This document shows positions 7,235 through 15,542 of a stretch of DNA of 32,508 nucleotides, in pieces. Source of the DNA: JAKORR01 sp964608495 (GTDB lineage Bacteria > Armatimonadota > Zipacnadia > Zipacnadales > FEN-943); assembly GCA_964608495.1 (NCBI GenBank), contig CAZSOQ010000030.1, positions 1 to 32,508 on the forward strand. Reading direction: 5' to 3'. The notes under the pieces are model-generated. The model did no database searches and had not been told where the DNA came from. It worked only from the letters and a program-made list of their open reading frames with translations. Positions within the stretch are counted from its first letter, which is position 1. Every line of letters starts with the position of its first letter. The position numbers were made by a program, and so were the translations under genes.

Positions 7235-9055
7235 CTAGTCGGCCTTGCTCGTTCGCGAGATGGCCTCCCGCGGACACACCTGGGCGCACAGCCCGCAGCC
7301 CGTGCACAGCGCCCCGTCCAGGCTCGGCCAGTGCTTGCCGTCGCGCTCCTCGGCCGTCAGGGCCGGGCAGCCCAGCCGCAGGCACAGCCCGCAGCCCACG
7401 CACGCCTCCGCGTCAATCGCGTAGGGCTCCTCGCGCCTGCGGTATCGGAGCACGCAGGGGCTCTCGACCACGACCACCGCCGGGCCGTCGTGCTCCAGCG
7501 CCCGGCGCAGACCGGCCTCCAGGGCGCCGAGGTCGTCCGCGCCCAGCTTCAGCACTAGCCCGGTGCCCATGGCCTCGGCCAGTCGCACGAAGTCGAGCGC
7601 GGGCGCGTCCTCGCCCATCAGGTTTCGCCCCGTCCCGGGGTGGTCCTGCCCACCCGTCATCGCCGTCGTGCGGTTGTCCAGAATAACGGTGACGAAGTTG
7701 CCCGCGTTGTAGACGGCGTTCAGCAGGCCCGGCATCCCCATGTGCGTGAACGTCGAGTCGCCTACCACGGCCACGACCTTCTGGGCCCCCTGCGTGGCCT
7801 TCGCTACGCCGTGGGCCTGGCTGATCCCGGCTCCCATGCACAGGCACGTGTGCAGCGCCGAGAGCGGCTCAAGCGTGCCCAGCGTGTAGCACCCGATATC
7901 CCCGGTGACGAGGGCCTTCAGCCGGTTGAGCGCGAAGAACACGGCGCGATGGGGGCAGCCCGGGCACAGCACCGGCGGGCGCGCGGGAAGCTCCTCGCCG
8001 GCGGGCGCCCCCGACGCCGCGCCGGCCCCCGACGCCGCGCCGGTGCCGGGCCGCGCCGTCTCGACGCCCATCGCGCCCAGCCCCTCGGCCAGGCGCCCGG
8101 GGCTGAGCTCCCCAAGGCGGAAGGCGTCGGGCAGCCGCTCGGCCGCGACGCCCAGCGCCCGCACCTGCTCGTACAGGAAGGGCTCCAGCTCCTCGACGAC
8201 GATCAGCCGGTCAATCCCCTCCGCGAAGCCGCGCAGCAGCTCCGCGGGCGGCGGGTAGCTCATCCCGAGCTTGAGCACGGGCGCGTCGGGCACGACCTCC
8301 CGCAGGTAGTCGTACACGATCCCCGCCGCGACGAAGCCGACGCCCCCCCGGCCGGTCTCGAGGCGGTTGATCGCGGCCTCCTCGGCCCAGGCCTGCACGG
8401 CCGCCAGCCGCTCGAGCTGCAGCCGGTGGCGCACCCGCGCGTAGGCCGGGATCATCGTGTACTTGCGCGGGTTGATGGGAGCCCCTTCGGGCACCCTCTC
8501 GTGGCGGGTCGTGTCGGTCTCGACGATGGTGCGCGAGTGCGACACGCGCGTGGTCATCCGCAGCAGCACGGGAAGGTCGAATCGCTCGCTCAGCTCGAAG
8601 GCCAGACGCCCGAGGTCGCAGGCCTCCTGGCTGTCGGCGGGCTCGAGCACCGGCACGCCGGCGTGCCGCCCGTAGATCCGGCTGTCCTGCTCGTTCTGCG
8701 ACGAGTGCATGTCGGGATCGTCGGCCACGATCACGAGCAGCCCGCCCTCGACGCCCGTGTAGGCCAGCGTGAAGAAGGGGTCGGCCGCCACGTTGAGCCC
8801 GACGTGCTTCATGGTGGCGACGGCTCGGGCGCCGGCCATGGCGGCCCCCGACGCCATCTCCAGCGCGACCTTCTCGTTCACCGACCACTCCGCGTAGACG
8901 TCCCCTCCGAGCTGCTCGGCCCACCTCAGCAGCGACGGCAGAATCTCCGACGAGGGCGTGCCGGGGTACGCGGCGGCCACCCGACAGCCCGCCTGCCAGG
9001 CCCCCAGGGCTACCGCTTCGTTGCCGGATAGGAGGAGTCTCTGTTTATCAGCCAC
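7235..9055 (-). CDS. iorA: Indolepyruvate:ferredoxin oxidoreductase, alpha subunit
   Basis: A 606-aa catalytic subunit. I use the GTG at 9055, giving MADKQRLLLSGNEAVALGAW, the normal IorA N-terminus; an in-frame extension to 9181 adds 42 low-complexity residues. The order is typical: pyrimidine-binding domain with YPGTPSSEI, a central linking domain, then the TPP domain (LCPGCPHR, GDIGCYTLG, VVGDSTFTHMG with the Mg/TPP-binding GDS, LDNRTTAMTGGQDHPG). At the C-terminus are two 4Fe-4S motifs: a CX2CX2CX4C cluster (552-563) and a CX2CX2CX3CP cluster (584-594), for electron transfer to ferredoxin. An Ala/Gly/Ser linker just before LCPGCPHR contains a perfect 18-bp tandem duplication. It is the first gene of iorA-iorB-paaK-ACT. 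Expression under anaerobic conditions is inferred from ferredoxin use. Confidence 0.94.
   Translation of the reverse strand: MADKQRLLLSGNEAVALGAWQAGCRVAAAYPGTPSSEILPSLLRWAEQLGGDVYAEWSVNEKVALEMASGAAMAGARAVATMKHVGLNVAADPFFTLAYTGVEGGLLVIVADDPDMHSSQNEQDSRIYGRHAGVPVLEPADSQEACDLGRLAFELSERFDLPVLLRMTTRVSHSRTIVETDTTRHERVPEGAPINPRKYTMIPAYARVRHRLQLERLAAVQAWAEEAAINRLETGRGGVGFVAAGIVYDYLREVVPDAPVLKLGMSYPPPAELLRGFAEGIDRLIVVEELEPFLYEQVRALGVAAERLPDAFRLGELSPGRLAEGLGAMGVETARPGTGAASGAGAASGAPAGEELPARPPVLCPGCPHRAVFFALNRLKALVTGDIGCYTLGTLEPLSALHTCLCMGAGISQAHGVAKATQGAQKVVAVVGDSTFTHMGMPGLLNAVYNAGNFVTVILDNRTTAMTGGQDHPGTGRNLMGEDAPALDFVRLAEAMGTGLVLKLGADDLGALEAGLRRALEHDGPAVVVVESPCVLRYRRREEPYAIDAEACVGCGLCLRLGCPALTAEERDGKHWPSLDGALCTGCGLCAQVCPREAISRTSKAD
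8007..8042. repeat. 18-bp tandem duplication inside iorA linker
   Basis: GCCCCCGACGCCGCGCCG occurs twice in direct tandem (8007-8024 and 8025-8042). It is in frame and encodes a repeated Gly-Ala/Ala-Ser-Gly-Ala linker between the central and TPP domains of IorA. It probably arose by slippage and should be neutral. Confidence 0.9.
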
Positions 9056-9172
9056 GTGGTATCCCTGCCATCTCCTTCGCGGATCGCCCGGGTGGATTGC
9101 GATGGGAGTGGTGGTCGTGCCGTCGGTGGACGGGCCGACAGGCCCGGCCCCGCGCACGGCTGCACGGGGCTG

Positions 9173-9201
9173 TTTGTACAACGCGGGGGCGAAGTCTGCA
9201 A
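9173..9201 (-). promoter_or_regulatory. Weak sigma70-like promoter candidate for iorA operon
   Basis: Read on the minus strand, TTGCAG (9196-9201) and TACAAA (9173-9178) are separated by 17 bases, about 110 bases upstream of the iorA start. The match to consensus is partial (3/6 and 4/6). The stretch is AT-richer than its surroundings. A 6-bp hairpin CGGGCC / GGCCCG (9131-9146) would fall in the leader. Confidence 0.25.
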
Positions 9202-9233
9202 GTGGGGGCGGCGCTGGGCGCCCGCGCCCGCGC

Positions 9234-9253
9234 GCTCGCCGCGCCGGGCGAGC
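9234..9253 (-). terminator. Hairpin just after the methyltransferase stop
   Basis: GCTCGCC (9234-9240) and GGCGAGC (9247-9253) form a perfect 7-bp stem with a 6-base loop. It begins six bases beyond the TGA of the minus-strand methyltransferase gene (9260-9262). There is no U-tract, but the position fits a terminator that separates it from the ior operon. Confidence 0.4.
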
Positions 9254-9259
9254 CGACGC

Positions 9260-11014
9260 TCACCTCTTGCGCAGGAGCAGAATCGTCTCGTAGTAGGCGT
9301 CCAGCGAGCGTGGACGCGCCACTGCCAGCCGCTTGTCCAGCTCCACCTCCAGCGCCTCGGCAACCTCCAGGCCGGCGGCCTCGGCCAGGTCGCCGAGAAT
9401 CTCCGCCGTGCGCGCCGTGAAGGTGGGCTTGCGCGTGCTGTACTCATAGAACTGGCTCTGCTTCGAGACCACCACCGCGGCTGTGCCCCCACCGCGCAGC
9501 ACCCGCCGCATCTCGCCGAAGGCCAGCGCCATGTCCCGGAAGTACTCCAGCGTCGGCTGGTGCTTGATGCGCTTGAGGTCGTCGGAATCCAGCCACTCCA
9601 GCAGCTCCCTGGCGTGGGCGGGCAGAGCCTCGTACCTTGCCGCCCCGTTGTCCGTGGTCGTCGAGCCCACGGCCGCGCGGTCCAGCGCCTCGACCTGCTC
9701 GCGGCTCATGATGTCCAGGCTGATCAGCGCCGCCGCCTTGCTGCGAACGTAGTTCTCCCTCCCCGAGGACGCGGGCAGGTAAGGCGGCGACGTGATGACG
9801 ACGTCGAAGCTCTCGTCCGCCAGGGGCAGCCGGCGGGCGTCGGCCTGCAGCACGTGCGCGGGCGTGTCCGGGTACAGGCCCCGCTCGGCGAACCACCGGA
9901 TGCACCGCACCGTCTGGGCCTGCTCGGCGACCTGCTTCACGAAGAGCTCCATCACCGACCGCCTGTGCATCTCCAGCGCGAATCTGCCCACCCCAATGCC
10001 CAGGAACCGCATCTTGAGCTTGCGCGTGACGGCATCGGAGAGGCAGACGCGCAGGACGTCGCGCGTGGCTCCCTCGCAGGGCTCGATGGCGGCCTTGATC
10101 CGGGCGATGTCGCCGCGAATCGAGGCCAGCTCCTCCGGCTCGATGCGCCGCGTGAGCCATTCGGGCCAGGGCCTGACCTCGCCGGCCGCGGCGCCACGCC
10201 CGTCGGCCACGGCCGCGATCACAGCGGCCATCTCGCCCGGATCGGCTCGCGCCAGCGCCAGCTTCGCCCGCGATATGAGGCAGCTAAGGGGGTCCAGGTC
10301 GGCCCCGGCCGACGCCAGCCCCACGAGCCGCGCTTCCAGCAGGGCCGTGCCGCTCCCCACGAAGCTGTCCAGGACGCGCAGCGGGCGCAGGCCGCGATCG
10401 GCCCACAGAGCGCACAGCACGGCGCGCACCAGCCGCGGGAAGAATTTCGCCTTGTAGACGTGAATGCCGTGGCCCAGGTAGCTGGTGGTGCGCCGGGCGT
10501 CCAGGCAGGGCGCCAGGCGTCGTGGCACCGGCTGGCCTTCGGCCGGCAGCAGCCGCGCCAGCTCCGTCAGCGCCGCCGCCGGGTCCTCCTTCAGGGGCAG
10601 ACGCCGCGCCAGCGCGCCGGCGGCCTCCATGAGCGCCAGGGACGACACGAGCGTCACGACCAGATCCCTGCCGTGCGGCCGGCAGGCGGCCAGGTCCCCG
10701 AAGTCGGCCCTCGCGAGCGTCGTGGCCCAGCTCTGCGTCGTCTGGTCGGGTCCGGCGAAGCGCAGCACCGTGCGCTCGACGAAGGCGGCATGCCGCGCGG
10801 CGGCCAGGGCGTGTGACAGCTCCGCGCGGCACGTCAGGATGCCCTGATCGCCGGCGACGGGCACGGGAGGGCCGGCCGCGGGCTTCCGCAGGGCCGCCCC
10901 GACCATCCGCTCTAGCTGCCAGCGCGCCAGGGCCGCGTCGCCTGCCAGGGGCAGATTGCGGCGCAGGAGGAAGTGGGCGGTCACCTGCACTGGTGTGCCG
11001 GGCATGGTCTTCAC
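9260..11014 (-). CDS. SPPY-motif DNA (or RNA) methyltransferase-like protein
   Basis: A 584-aa protein with an S-adenosylmethionine-dependent methyltransferase fold in its second half. Residues about 181-193 (GHGIHVYKAKFFP) resemble the HxYPAKF segment of many DNA methylases. Motif I is VLDSFVGSGTALLEA (about 214-228) with an acidic GADLDP strand after it. The catalytic motif IV is TSPPY (about 407-411), typical of N6-adenine/N4-cytosine methylation. The first 170 residues are not recognised and could be a target-recognition domain. The GTG at 11014 is used; an ATG three codons later (11005) is equally likely and neither has a clear ribosome site. It follows the membrane-protein gene by 27 bases. 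No restriction endonuclease is in the window, so it would be an orphan methylase. A tRNA/rRNA substrate is the main alternative. Confidence 0.7.
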   Translation of the reverse strand: MKTMPGTPVQVTAHFLLRRNLPLAGDAALARWQLERMVGAALRKPAAGPPVPVAGDQGILTCRAELSHALAAARHAAFVERTVLRFAGPDQTTQSWATTLARADFGDLAACRPHGRDLVVTLVSSLALMEAAGALARRLPLKEDPAAALTELARLLPAEGQPVPRRLAPCLDARRTTSYLGHGIHVYKAKFFPRLVRAVLCALWADRGLRPLRVLDSFVGSGTALLEARLVGLASAGADLDPLSCLISRAKLALARADPGEMAAVIAAVADGRGAAAGEVRPWPEWLTRRIEPEELASIRGDIARIKAAIEPCEGATRDVLRVCLSDAVTRKLKMRFLGIGVGRFALEMHRRSVMELFVKQVAEQAQTVRCIRWFAERGLYPDTPAHVLQADARRLPLADESFDVVITSPPYLPASSGRENYVRSKAAALISLDIMSREQVEALDRAAVGSTTTDNGAARYEALPAHARELLEWLDSDDLKRIKHQPTLEYFRDMALAFGEMRRVLRGGGTAAVVVSKQSQFYEYSTRKPTFTARTAEILGDLAEAAGLEVAEALEVELDKRLAVARPRSLDAYYETILLLRKR

Positions 11015-11041
11015 GCCACCGGCCGGGCGCCGGCCCCGGTC

Positions 11042-12463
11042 TCACGGCCGGGGGGGAGCCTCGTCGGGCGCCTCCGGCCCGCCCCCGGGCACGTCCGCCC
11101 CATCCACAGGCCCGTCGGGTGGGGCGTCCTGGGTCCCGTGGGGACGGGCGGCCGCGAAGGGCGGCTTGCCGGCCACCTCGGCCATCCTCCCCGCCGCCAG
11201 CGACAGCAGGCAGGCGCTGAACAGGCCCCAGAAGGCCGCCGGCCAGTACCAGTAGTGCGGGCCGATGACGTGGATGATGGGCACGTGCACGGCCACCACC
11301 ATGCCCAGCAGCAGCCACGCCTGTCTCGTGCCCAGGCGCACGAGCGCCAGCAGGCCCAGCGACGCCATGAAGACCGTGCACAGGCCGTACAAATCCCGCG
11401 GGATCGTGACCAGCGCAAAGTTGCCCCGCATCACCTGTGCCACGATCCCCGGCAGCAGGAGCGCCGCCAGGATCATCCACACGATGCTCAGACGCAGGCG
11501 CCACAGCAGGTACAGCGCCGCCATGGTGCCCCAGGCGGCCACGACGAGCCAGTACTCCCGCGGGCCCGTGGGATCGAGGTAGCTCCACAGCCGCTCCAGC
11601 GAGTACCACAGCAGCTTGCGGGCCACGTGCTGCGGGTAGAAGTCCGCCAGGGCCGGGTTCATCGCATCCGGCACGGCCAGTCTGCGGATCACCAGCAGCA
11701 CCGCGGCCATGCCCGCCCAGGCCAGGGGGATGTGCCACTGCCCCTTCGCGCGGCGGTACACGAGCAGCAGCGCGCCCACCAGTGGCACGCACACGGCCAT
11801 CTCCTTGCACAGCAGCGCGACGGCATAGAGCACGTACGCCGCGACGAGGTCCCGGCGGCCGCGTCCGGCCAGGTACCGGTCCAGGAAGATCAGGCAGCCC
11901 AGGGCCGCGGCGAGGGAAAGCTGGTCGGTCTGGGCGGGCCACCAGGCCACCACGCCTATCGCCACCGGCCACGGATGCCAGCTCGGACCCGCGGGCCCCA
12001 GCCGGAAGTTGAACAGGCCCACGGCCAGTACGGCCCACAGCCAGGCCGGGCGCCTGTCGCCCAGCAGCCGGAGTGCCAGCAGGCACAGCAGGGCACCGTT
12101 GAGCCCGTGCAGCAGCCAGGACGCCGCGCACAGGCCCGCGAAGCTCCCGCCCGTGACCAGGTACTCGACCCAGATCACCCAGGACGCGAGGGGCCGGTAG
12201 TAGGGCGTCTGCTGGATCCACTGTCCGTGCCACCAGCCCAGGGCCTCGCGAAGCGTCACCCTCGCGGCCATGTCGGCGATCCGGACACTGTCGGGGCTAT
12301 CGGCGTAGAAATCCTGCGTGCCTGGGTCGAAGACCGGCTGCGCGGTCGTCAGCAGGCTCACGACCACGGCGACGATCACGGCGGCCGTGGCGTAGCGGGA
12401 CCGACGGGGGCCGGGCGCCTCGGGCTGTGGCTGGGACTCCTGCGGGTCCTGGTTCTCTGCCAT
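11042..12463 (-). CDS. Polytopic membrane protein, GT-C glycosyltransferase-like
   Basis: A 473-aa integral membrane protein with about ten predicted hydrophobic helices; the first (about 24-42) follows a polar N-terminus MAENQDPQESQPQPEAP. The first extracytoplasmic loop carries several acidic residues (DPGTQDFYADSPD) and then YYRPLASWVIWVEYLVTGG. A later ALLCKEMAVCVPL segment has Lys220-Glu221. These features resemble PMT/ArnT-type lipid-linked sugar transferases (GT-C), but I see no decisive signature. The C-terminal 45 residues are Pro/Gly/Asp-rich and probably disordered. The ATG at 12463 avoids a 21-residue basic extension. It lies between the glycosidase-like gene (122 bases upstream) and the methyltransferase (27 bases downstream). 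Cell-surface glycan assembly is plausible. Confidence 0.65.
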   Translation of the reverse strand: MAENQDPQESQPQPEAPGPRRSRYATAAVIVAVVVSLLTTAQPVFDPGTQDFYADSPDSVRIADMAARVTLREALGWWHGQWIQQTPYYRPLASWVIWVEYLVTGGSFAGLCAASWLLHGLNGALLCLLALRLLGDRRPAWLWAVLAVGLFNFRLGPAGPSWHPWPVAIGVVAWWPAQTDQLSLAAALGCLIFLDRYLAGRGRRDLVAAYVLYAVALLCKEMAVCVPLVGALLLVYRRAKGQWHIPLAWAGMAAVLLVIRRLAVPDAMNPALADFYPQHVARKLLWYSLERLWSYLDPTGPREYWLVVAAWGTMAALYLLWRLRLSIVWMILAALLLPGIVAQVMRGNFALVTIPRDLYGLCTVFMASLGLLALVRLGTRQAWLLLGMVVAVHVPIIHVIGPHYWYWPAAFWGLFSACLLSLAAGRMAEVAGKPPFAAARPHGTQDAPPDGPVDGADVPGGGPEAPDEAPPRP

Positions 12464-12585
12464 GGCAGGTCTGCGGCCTCGTGAGGAAGGCGCTGGGCGC
12501 GCTGTGGCGCTCCCGTTCGGTGGCAACGGGCCGATTCCTTCGGACGGCGACGCCCGCCCGGCGACTCCGGTCCGCCTCGCGCCTC

Positions 12586-15402
12586 TTACCCGGCCCCCCG
12601 CCCCAGCGCGGCGGCCGCCTGCTCGTCCGTGGGCGGCCCGAAGCCCTCATCGTCGAAGCACAGCACGTCCAGGCGCGGGTTGTTCGCCGCCGTGCCGGCG
12701 CCCTCCCGCGCGTGGATGCGGAAGGTGAAGGACCCCTTCTTCAGCTTCAGGGCTATCGGCTCGCCCGGCGGCACCGTCGTGGACCCGCCCCCGCGCCCCG
12801 TCCAGTGCCACTTCTTCTCGTTCACGCCGCAGTTGCCCAGAACCTGCGCTCCCTGCAGCGTCACCTCTTCGCCCGCTGGCACCAGCGCGAACGACATGTC
12901 GGTGCCTGTCGGATACCGCACCCGCCCCCACACCGTCCATCGCCCGTCGTGGGGAATCTCGACCGTGTACTCGGCGTACCAGTCCTGTGGCTGGGCCATA
13001 TTGGGCTGCGCGGTGCACACCACCACATCCCCGAGCGCCTCGGGCTCCTCCACGCCCACCTTCGACCCCAGCGCCATCTCGCCCACGAGCCTCGTGCAGT
13101 CCTCGGCCCGGATGAAGAGCCGGACCGGCTCCCGCATCCTGAGCTCGGCCCGCTGCAGCGCCGCTCGCAGCCCCTCGGGCGTCGTCTTCGGCGCGATGAG
13201 GGTGGTGCGGATCGATCCCACAGGTACGACGAGGCGCCCGCCGTCGCCCCGCGTCTCGATGGGCCTCGCGTCCAGGTCGGTGACCTCGACCGCCCCCGGG
13301 TCCAGCGGCACGATCAGCTCTCCCTCGCGCAGGTAGTGCCACACCGTCGCGAAGCTGCCCCCGTTGAACTTCCCGACGAACGCCCGCACGTCGTGGGTCC
13401 CGGCTACCTCGGAGAGAGCCTCGACCGGCTCCCACCACGTGTCGCCCCCGTAGTCGAGCATCGCGAAATCCCTGCCGGGCTCGCGGAGCATCCTGGCGAT
13501 CTCCTCGGGCACCGGCGCCGCGGCCCGAAGGTGCTCGTACCGCCCCACGATCCTCAGTATCTCGGGCGTGAGGACATGGGCGTCCATCTGGGAGAGGCTC
13601 GTCTGGAGGGATATGGGCGCGTCGTGGGCCAGCGACTTGCCCATCAGGTACTCGGCCTCGTCGAGCTGCAGCCCGTCGGTATTCTCGCCCTTGGGCCAGA
13701 TCCCGAACCAGCCCAGCTCGCCCGGCATCATGTCCTCGTTGATCGACTCCAGGTACCGCACGGAGCGGTCAATGTGATCCCTGACCGTGGGCCACTTCCC
13801 GACCGTCGCGCCGGACAGGATCGCGCCGTGCAGCGTGCTGAGGTAGGTGTCCACGGTCGCGCTGCGGGCGAAGGAATGCCACAGCAGGTGGGTCATGATG
13901 GTGCCCATGTGGATGATCGGGCGCTTGGTGAACCGCCGCATGGCCTGCTCCTGGAAGTTGGACACGTAGTAGTTGAACCGCCTGCGATCCACATCCTCGC
14001 CGCCGTCGAAGTAGACCATGTCGAAGCCGCAGTGGTTGAAGATCCCGGCGATGCGGTCGGCCACCTCGTCCATCAGGTCCGTTTCCTGGTCAATGATATA
14101 GCCGTTGATGCAGCCGTCCACGCCGTAGTGGTAGCCCACGTCACCGGCCTTGTGCGCGGCCGCGGCCGTCCCCCAGGCGCCGCGCCGACAACCCAGGAAG
14201 GTGTCCCACTTGCCCTCGGGGCCGATGGCCTCGTACTGCACGATCTCGTCGCCCAGGATCACCTCCTGGTGCTTGCTCACGCCGCCTTCCCACGTCTTCT
14301 GCTTGCAGACCGGGCTGCCGGGCCACTGGCTCAGGTCACCCGTCACGCGGACCTCGGTGGCGTCGGCGCTCACGTCCTCGGCCAGGGTCGTCTCCCTGTC
14401 CTTCCAGAATCGCTTGTCGGGTACGGGCGTGACATAGGCATCGGTCTTGGAGACCTTGGACACGAAAGTGTGCATGCCCACCAGGATCCCCGCCGCGTGG
14501 AGCTTGTCCACCACGGCCTTCAGTCCCTCCAGCCCGTGGGGGTACCGCGTCTCGTTGAACGTATAGTGGCCGACGGTCCTGCACCACGAGCCCGACCCCA
14601 TCATCACCTGCCTGAAGCCCGTCTGCTGGCAAAGCTCGATGACCGTGTCTACCTCCGCCTCCCCGAACGACAGAAACCAGTACGACCCGCGCGCCAGGTC
14701 CGTACCCTTGACCGGCGTCCCGTCCGGGGCCTCGTTGGTCAGAAGCCCGAAGGCGTGGGACGCCTCTCGCGCGACGGCCTTGAATTCCGCCGTGGGGCAG
14801 ACGATGAGCGCAACCGCGGCGCCCTCGATCCTCGGGCCGGGCGCGTCCTGGGTCGCGGCCACCAGATCGGCATACTCTCGCCTCCGGGCCCCGCAATCCG
14901 CCTGGCGGTTGGCGGCCATCACGCACACGGCCGTCTCGTCGTCCCAGGCGATGTTTAGCCGTGGCCCGACCCTCTCGGTGATGGCGACCGGCACCCGCAG
15001 CAGCGTCAGGCGCTCAGGCCGCGTGCCGGCGACCGACTCCAGCGTGAAGGTGGCCCAGTCCCCCGCGGGCTGCACGCGGTAGGTCAGCACCGTGTCCGTG
15101 CCCGCGTACCTGACCCTCAGCCTTTCGCCCTCGGCCGAGAGGGCCTGGGCCGCGAACGTCTTCCCGCTGTGCGACACATCCCCCACCGCGATCTTGCCCG
15201 CCTCCGCGATGCACTCACGCCCCGACGCCTTGTCCACGAGCGATCGCCAGGTGGCATCGTCGTTCAGCTCCGCCCCCATCCGCGCCGTCTCGATGACAGC
15301 GGCCACTTCAGCGGCGCTCGCCCAGGCCGACAGCGTCACAGCCACCGCCAGCCCGACCGCCAGCGCCGCGCGTCCTACGCACCTCTGCGTCCTTGTCGCC
15401 AT
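12586..15402 (-). CDS. Secreted glycosidase-like TIM-barrel protein, 938 aa
   Basis: A signal peptide is visible (basic MATRTQR, hydrophobic core, ASA cut near residue 30). A beta-rich domain follows (about 40-210). A central region (about 220-640) reads like a glycoside-hydrolase TIM barrel: GFRQVMMGSGSWCRTVGHY, HAAGILVGMHTFVSKV, and FDMVYFDGGEDVDRRRF near 460, where the Asp/Glu cluster is a candidate active site. This resembles alpha-galactosidase-type (GH27/36-like) barrels, but no family is certain. An inserted segment with LGCRRGAWGT sits before the barrel strand. The C-terminus (about 780-900) looks like a beta-sandwich carbohydrate-binding module. ATG 15402 has GGAGG eight bases upstream. 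It is the third of the minus-strand genes that run from 20937. Confidence 0.7.
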   Translation of the reverse strand: MATRTQRCVGRAALAVGLAVAVTLSAWASAAEVAAVIETARMGAELNDDATWRSLVDKASGRECIAEAGKIAVGDVSHSGKTFAAQALSAEGERLRVRYAGTDTVLTYRVQPAGDWATFTLESVAGTRPERLTLLRVPVAITERVGPRLNIAWDDETAVCVMAANRQADCGARRREYADLVAATQDAPGPRIEGAAVALIVCPTAEFKAVAREASHAFGLLTNEAPDGTPVKGTDLARGSYWFLSFGEAEVDTVIELCQQTGFRQVMMGSGSWCRTVGHYTFNETRYPHGLEGLKAVVDKLHAAGILVGMHTFVSKVSKTDAYVTPVPDKRFWKDRETTLAEDVSADATEVRVTGDLSQWPGSPVCKQKTWEGGVSKHQEVILGDEIVQYEAIGPEGKWDTFLGCRRGAWGTAAAAHKAGDVGYHYGVDGCINGYIIDQETDLMDEVADRIAGIFNHCGFDMVYFDGGEDVDRRRFNYYVSNFQEQAMRRFTKRPIIHMGTIMTHLLWHSFARSATVDTYLSTLHGAILSGATVGKWPTVRDHIDRSVRYLESINEDMMPGELGWFGIWPKGENTDGLQLDEAEYLMGKSLAHDAPISLQTSLSQMDAHVLTPEILRIVGRYEHLRAAAPVPEEIARMLREPGRDFAMLDYGGDTWWEPVEALSEVAGTHDVRAFVGKFNGGSFATVWHYLREGELIVPLDPGAVEVTDLDARPIETRGDGGRLVVPVGSIRTTLIAPKTTPEGLRAALQRAELRMREPVRLFIRAEDCTRLVGEMALGSKVGVEEPEALGDVVVCTAQPNMAQPQDWYAEYTVEIPHDGRWTVWGRVRYPTGTDMSFALVPAGEEVTLQGAQVLGNCGVNEKKWHWTGRGGGSTTVPPGEPIALKLKKGSFTFRIHAREGAGTAANNPRLDVLCFDDEGFGPPTDEQAAAALGRGAG

Positions 15403-15542
15403 TGGCCCTTCCTCCCGTCACGTGGCCAAGAGATCCACCGCGGCCCGCCGGCCGCGCACCCGCGCCACCCGACCGCGTCAGCTCTGTCACGGTAGCCCGA
15501 CCACCCCTCCCCGCAGTGGGGCAGTCGCTGCCAGTCCGCGCT

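Noticed and set aside
8007..8042. Tandem repeat as a CRISPR array
   Set aside because: Two adjacent copies without spacers, inside a coding frame.
9056..10816. A 586-codon plus-strand open frame
   Set aside because: It is a shadow of the methyltransferase gene on the other strand; no motif or ribosome site.
10284..12233. A 649-codon minus-strand frame overlapping two genes
   Set aside because: It is out of frame with the SPPY methyltransferase and the membrane protein, both of which have clear motifs, and is itself Arg/Pro/Gly-rich noise.
12427..14958. An 843-codon plus-strand open frame
   Set aside because: It is antisense to the secreted 938-aa protein, which has a signal peptide, ribosome site and domain-like sequence; the plus-strand translation is low-complexity.
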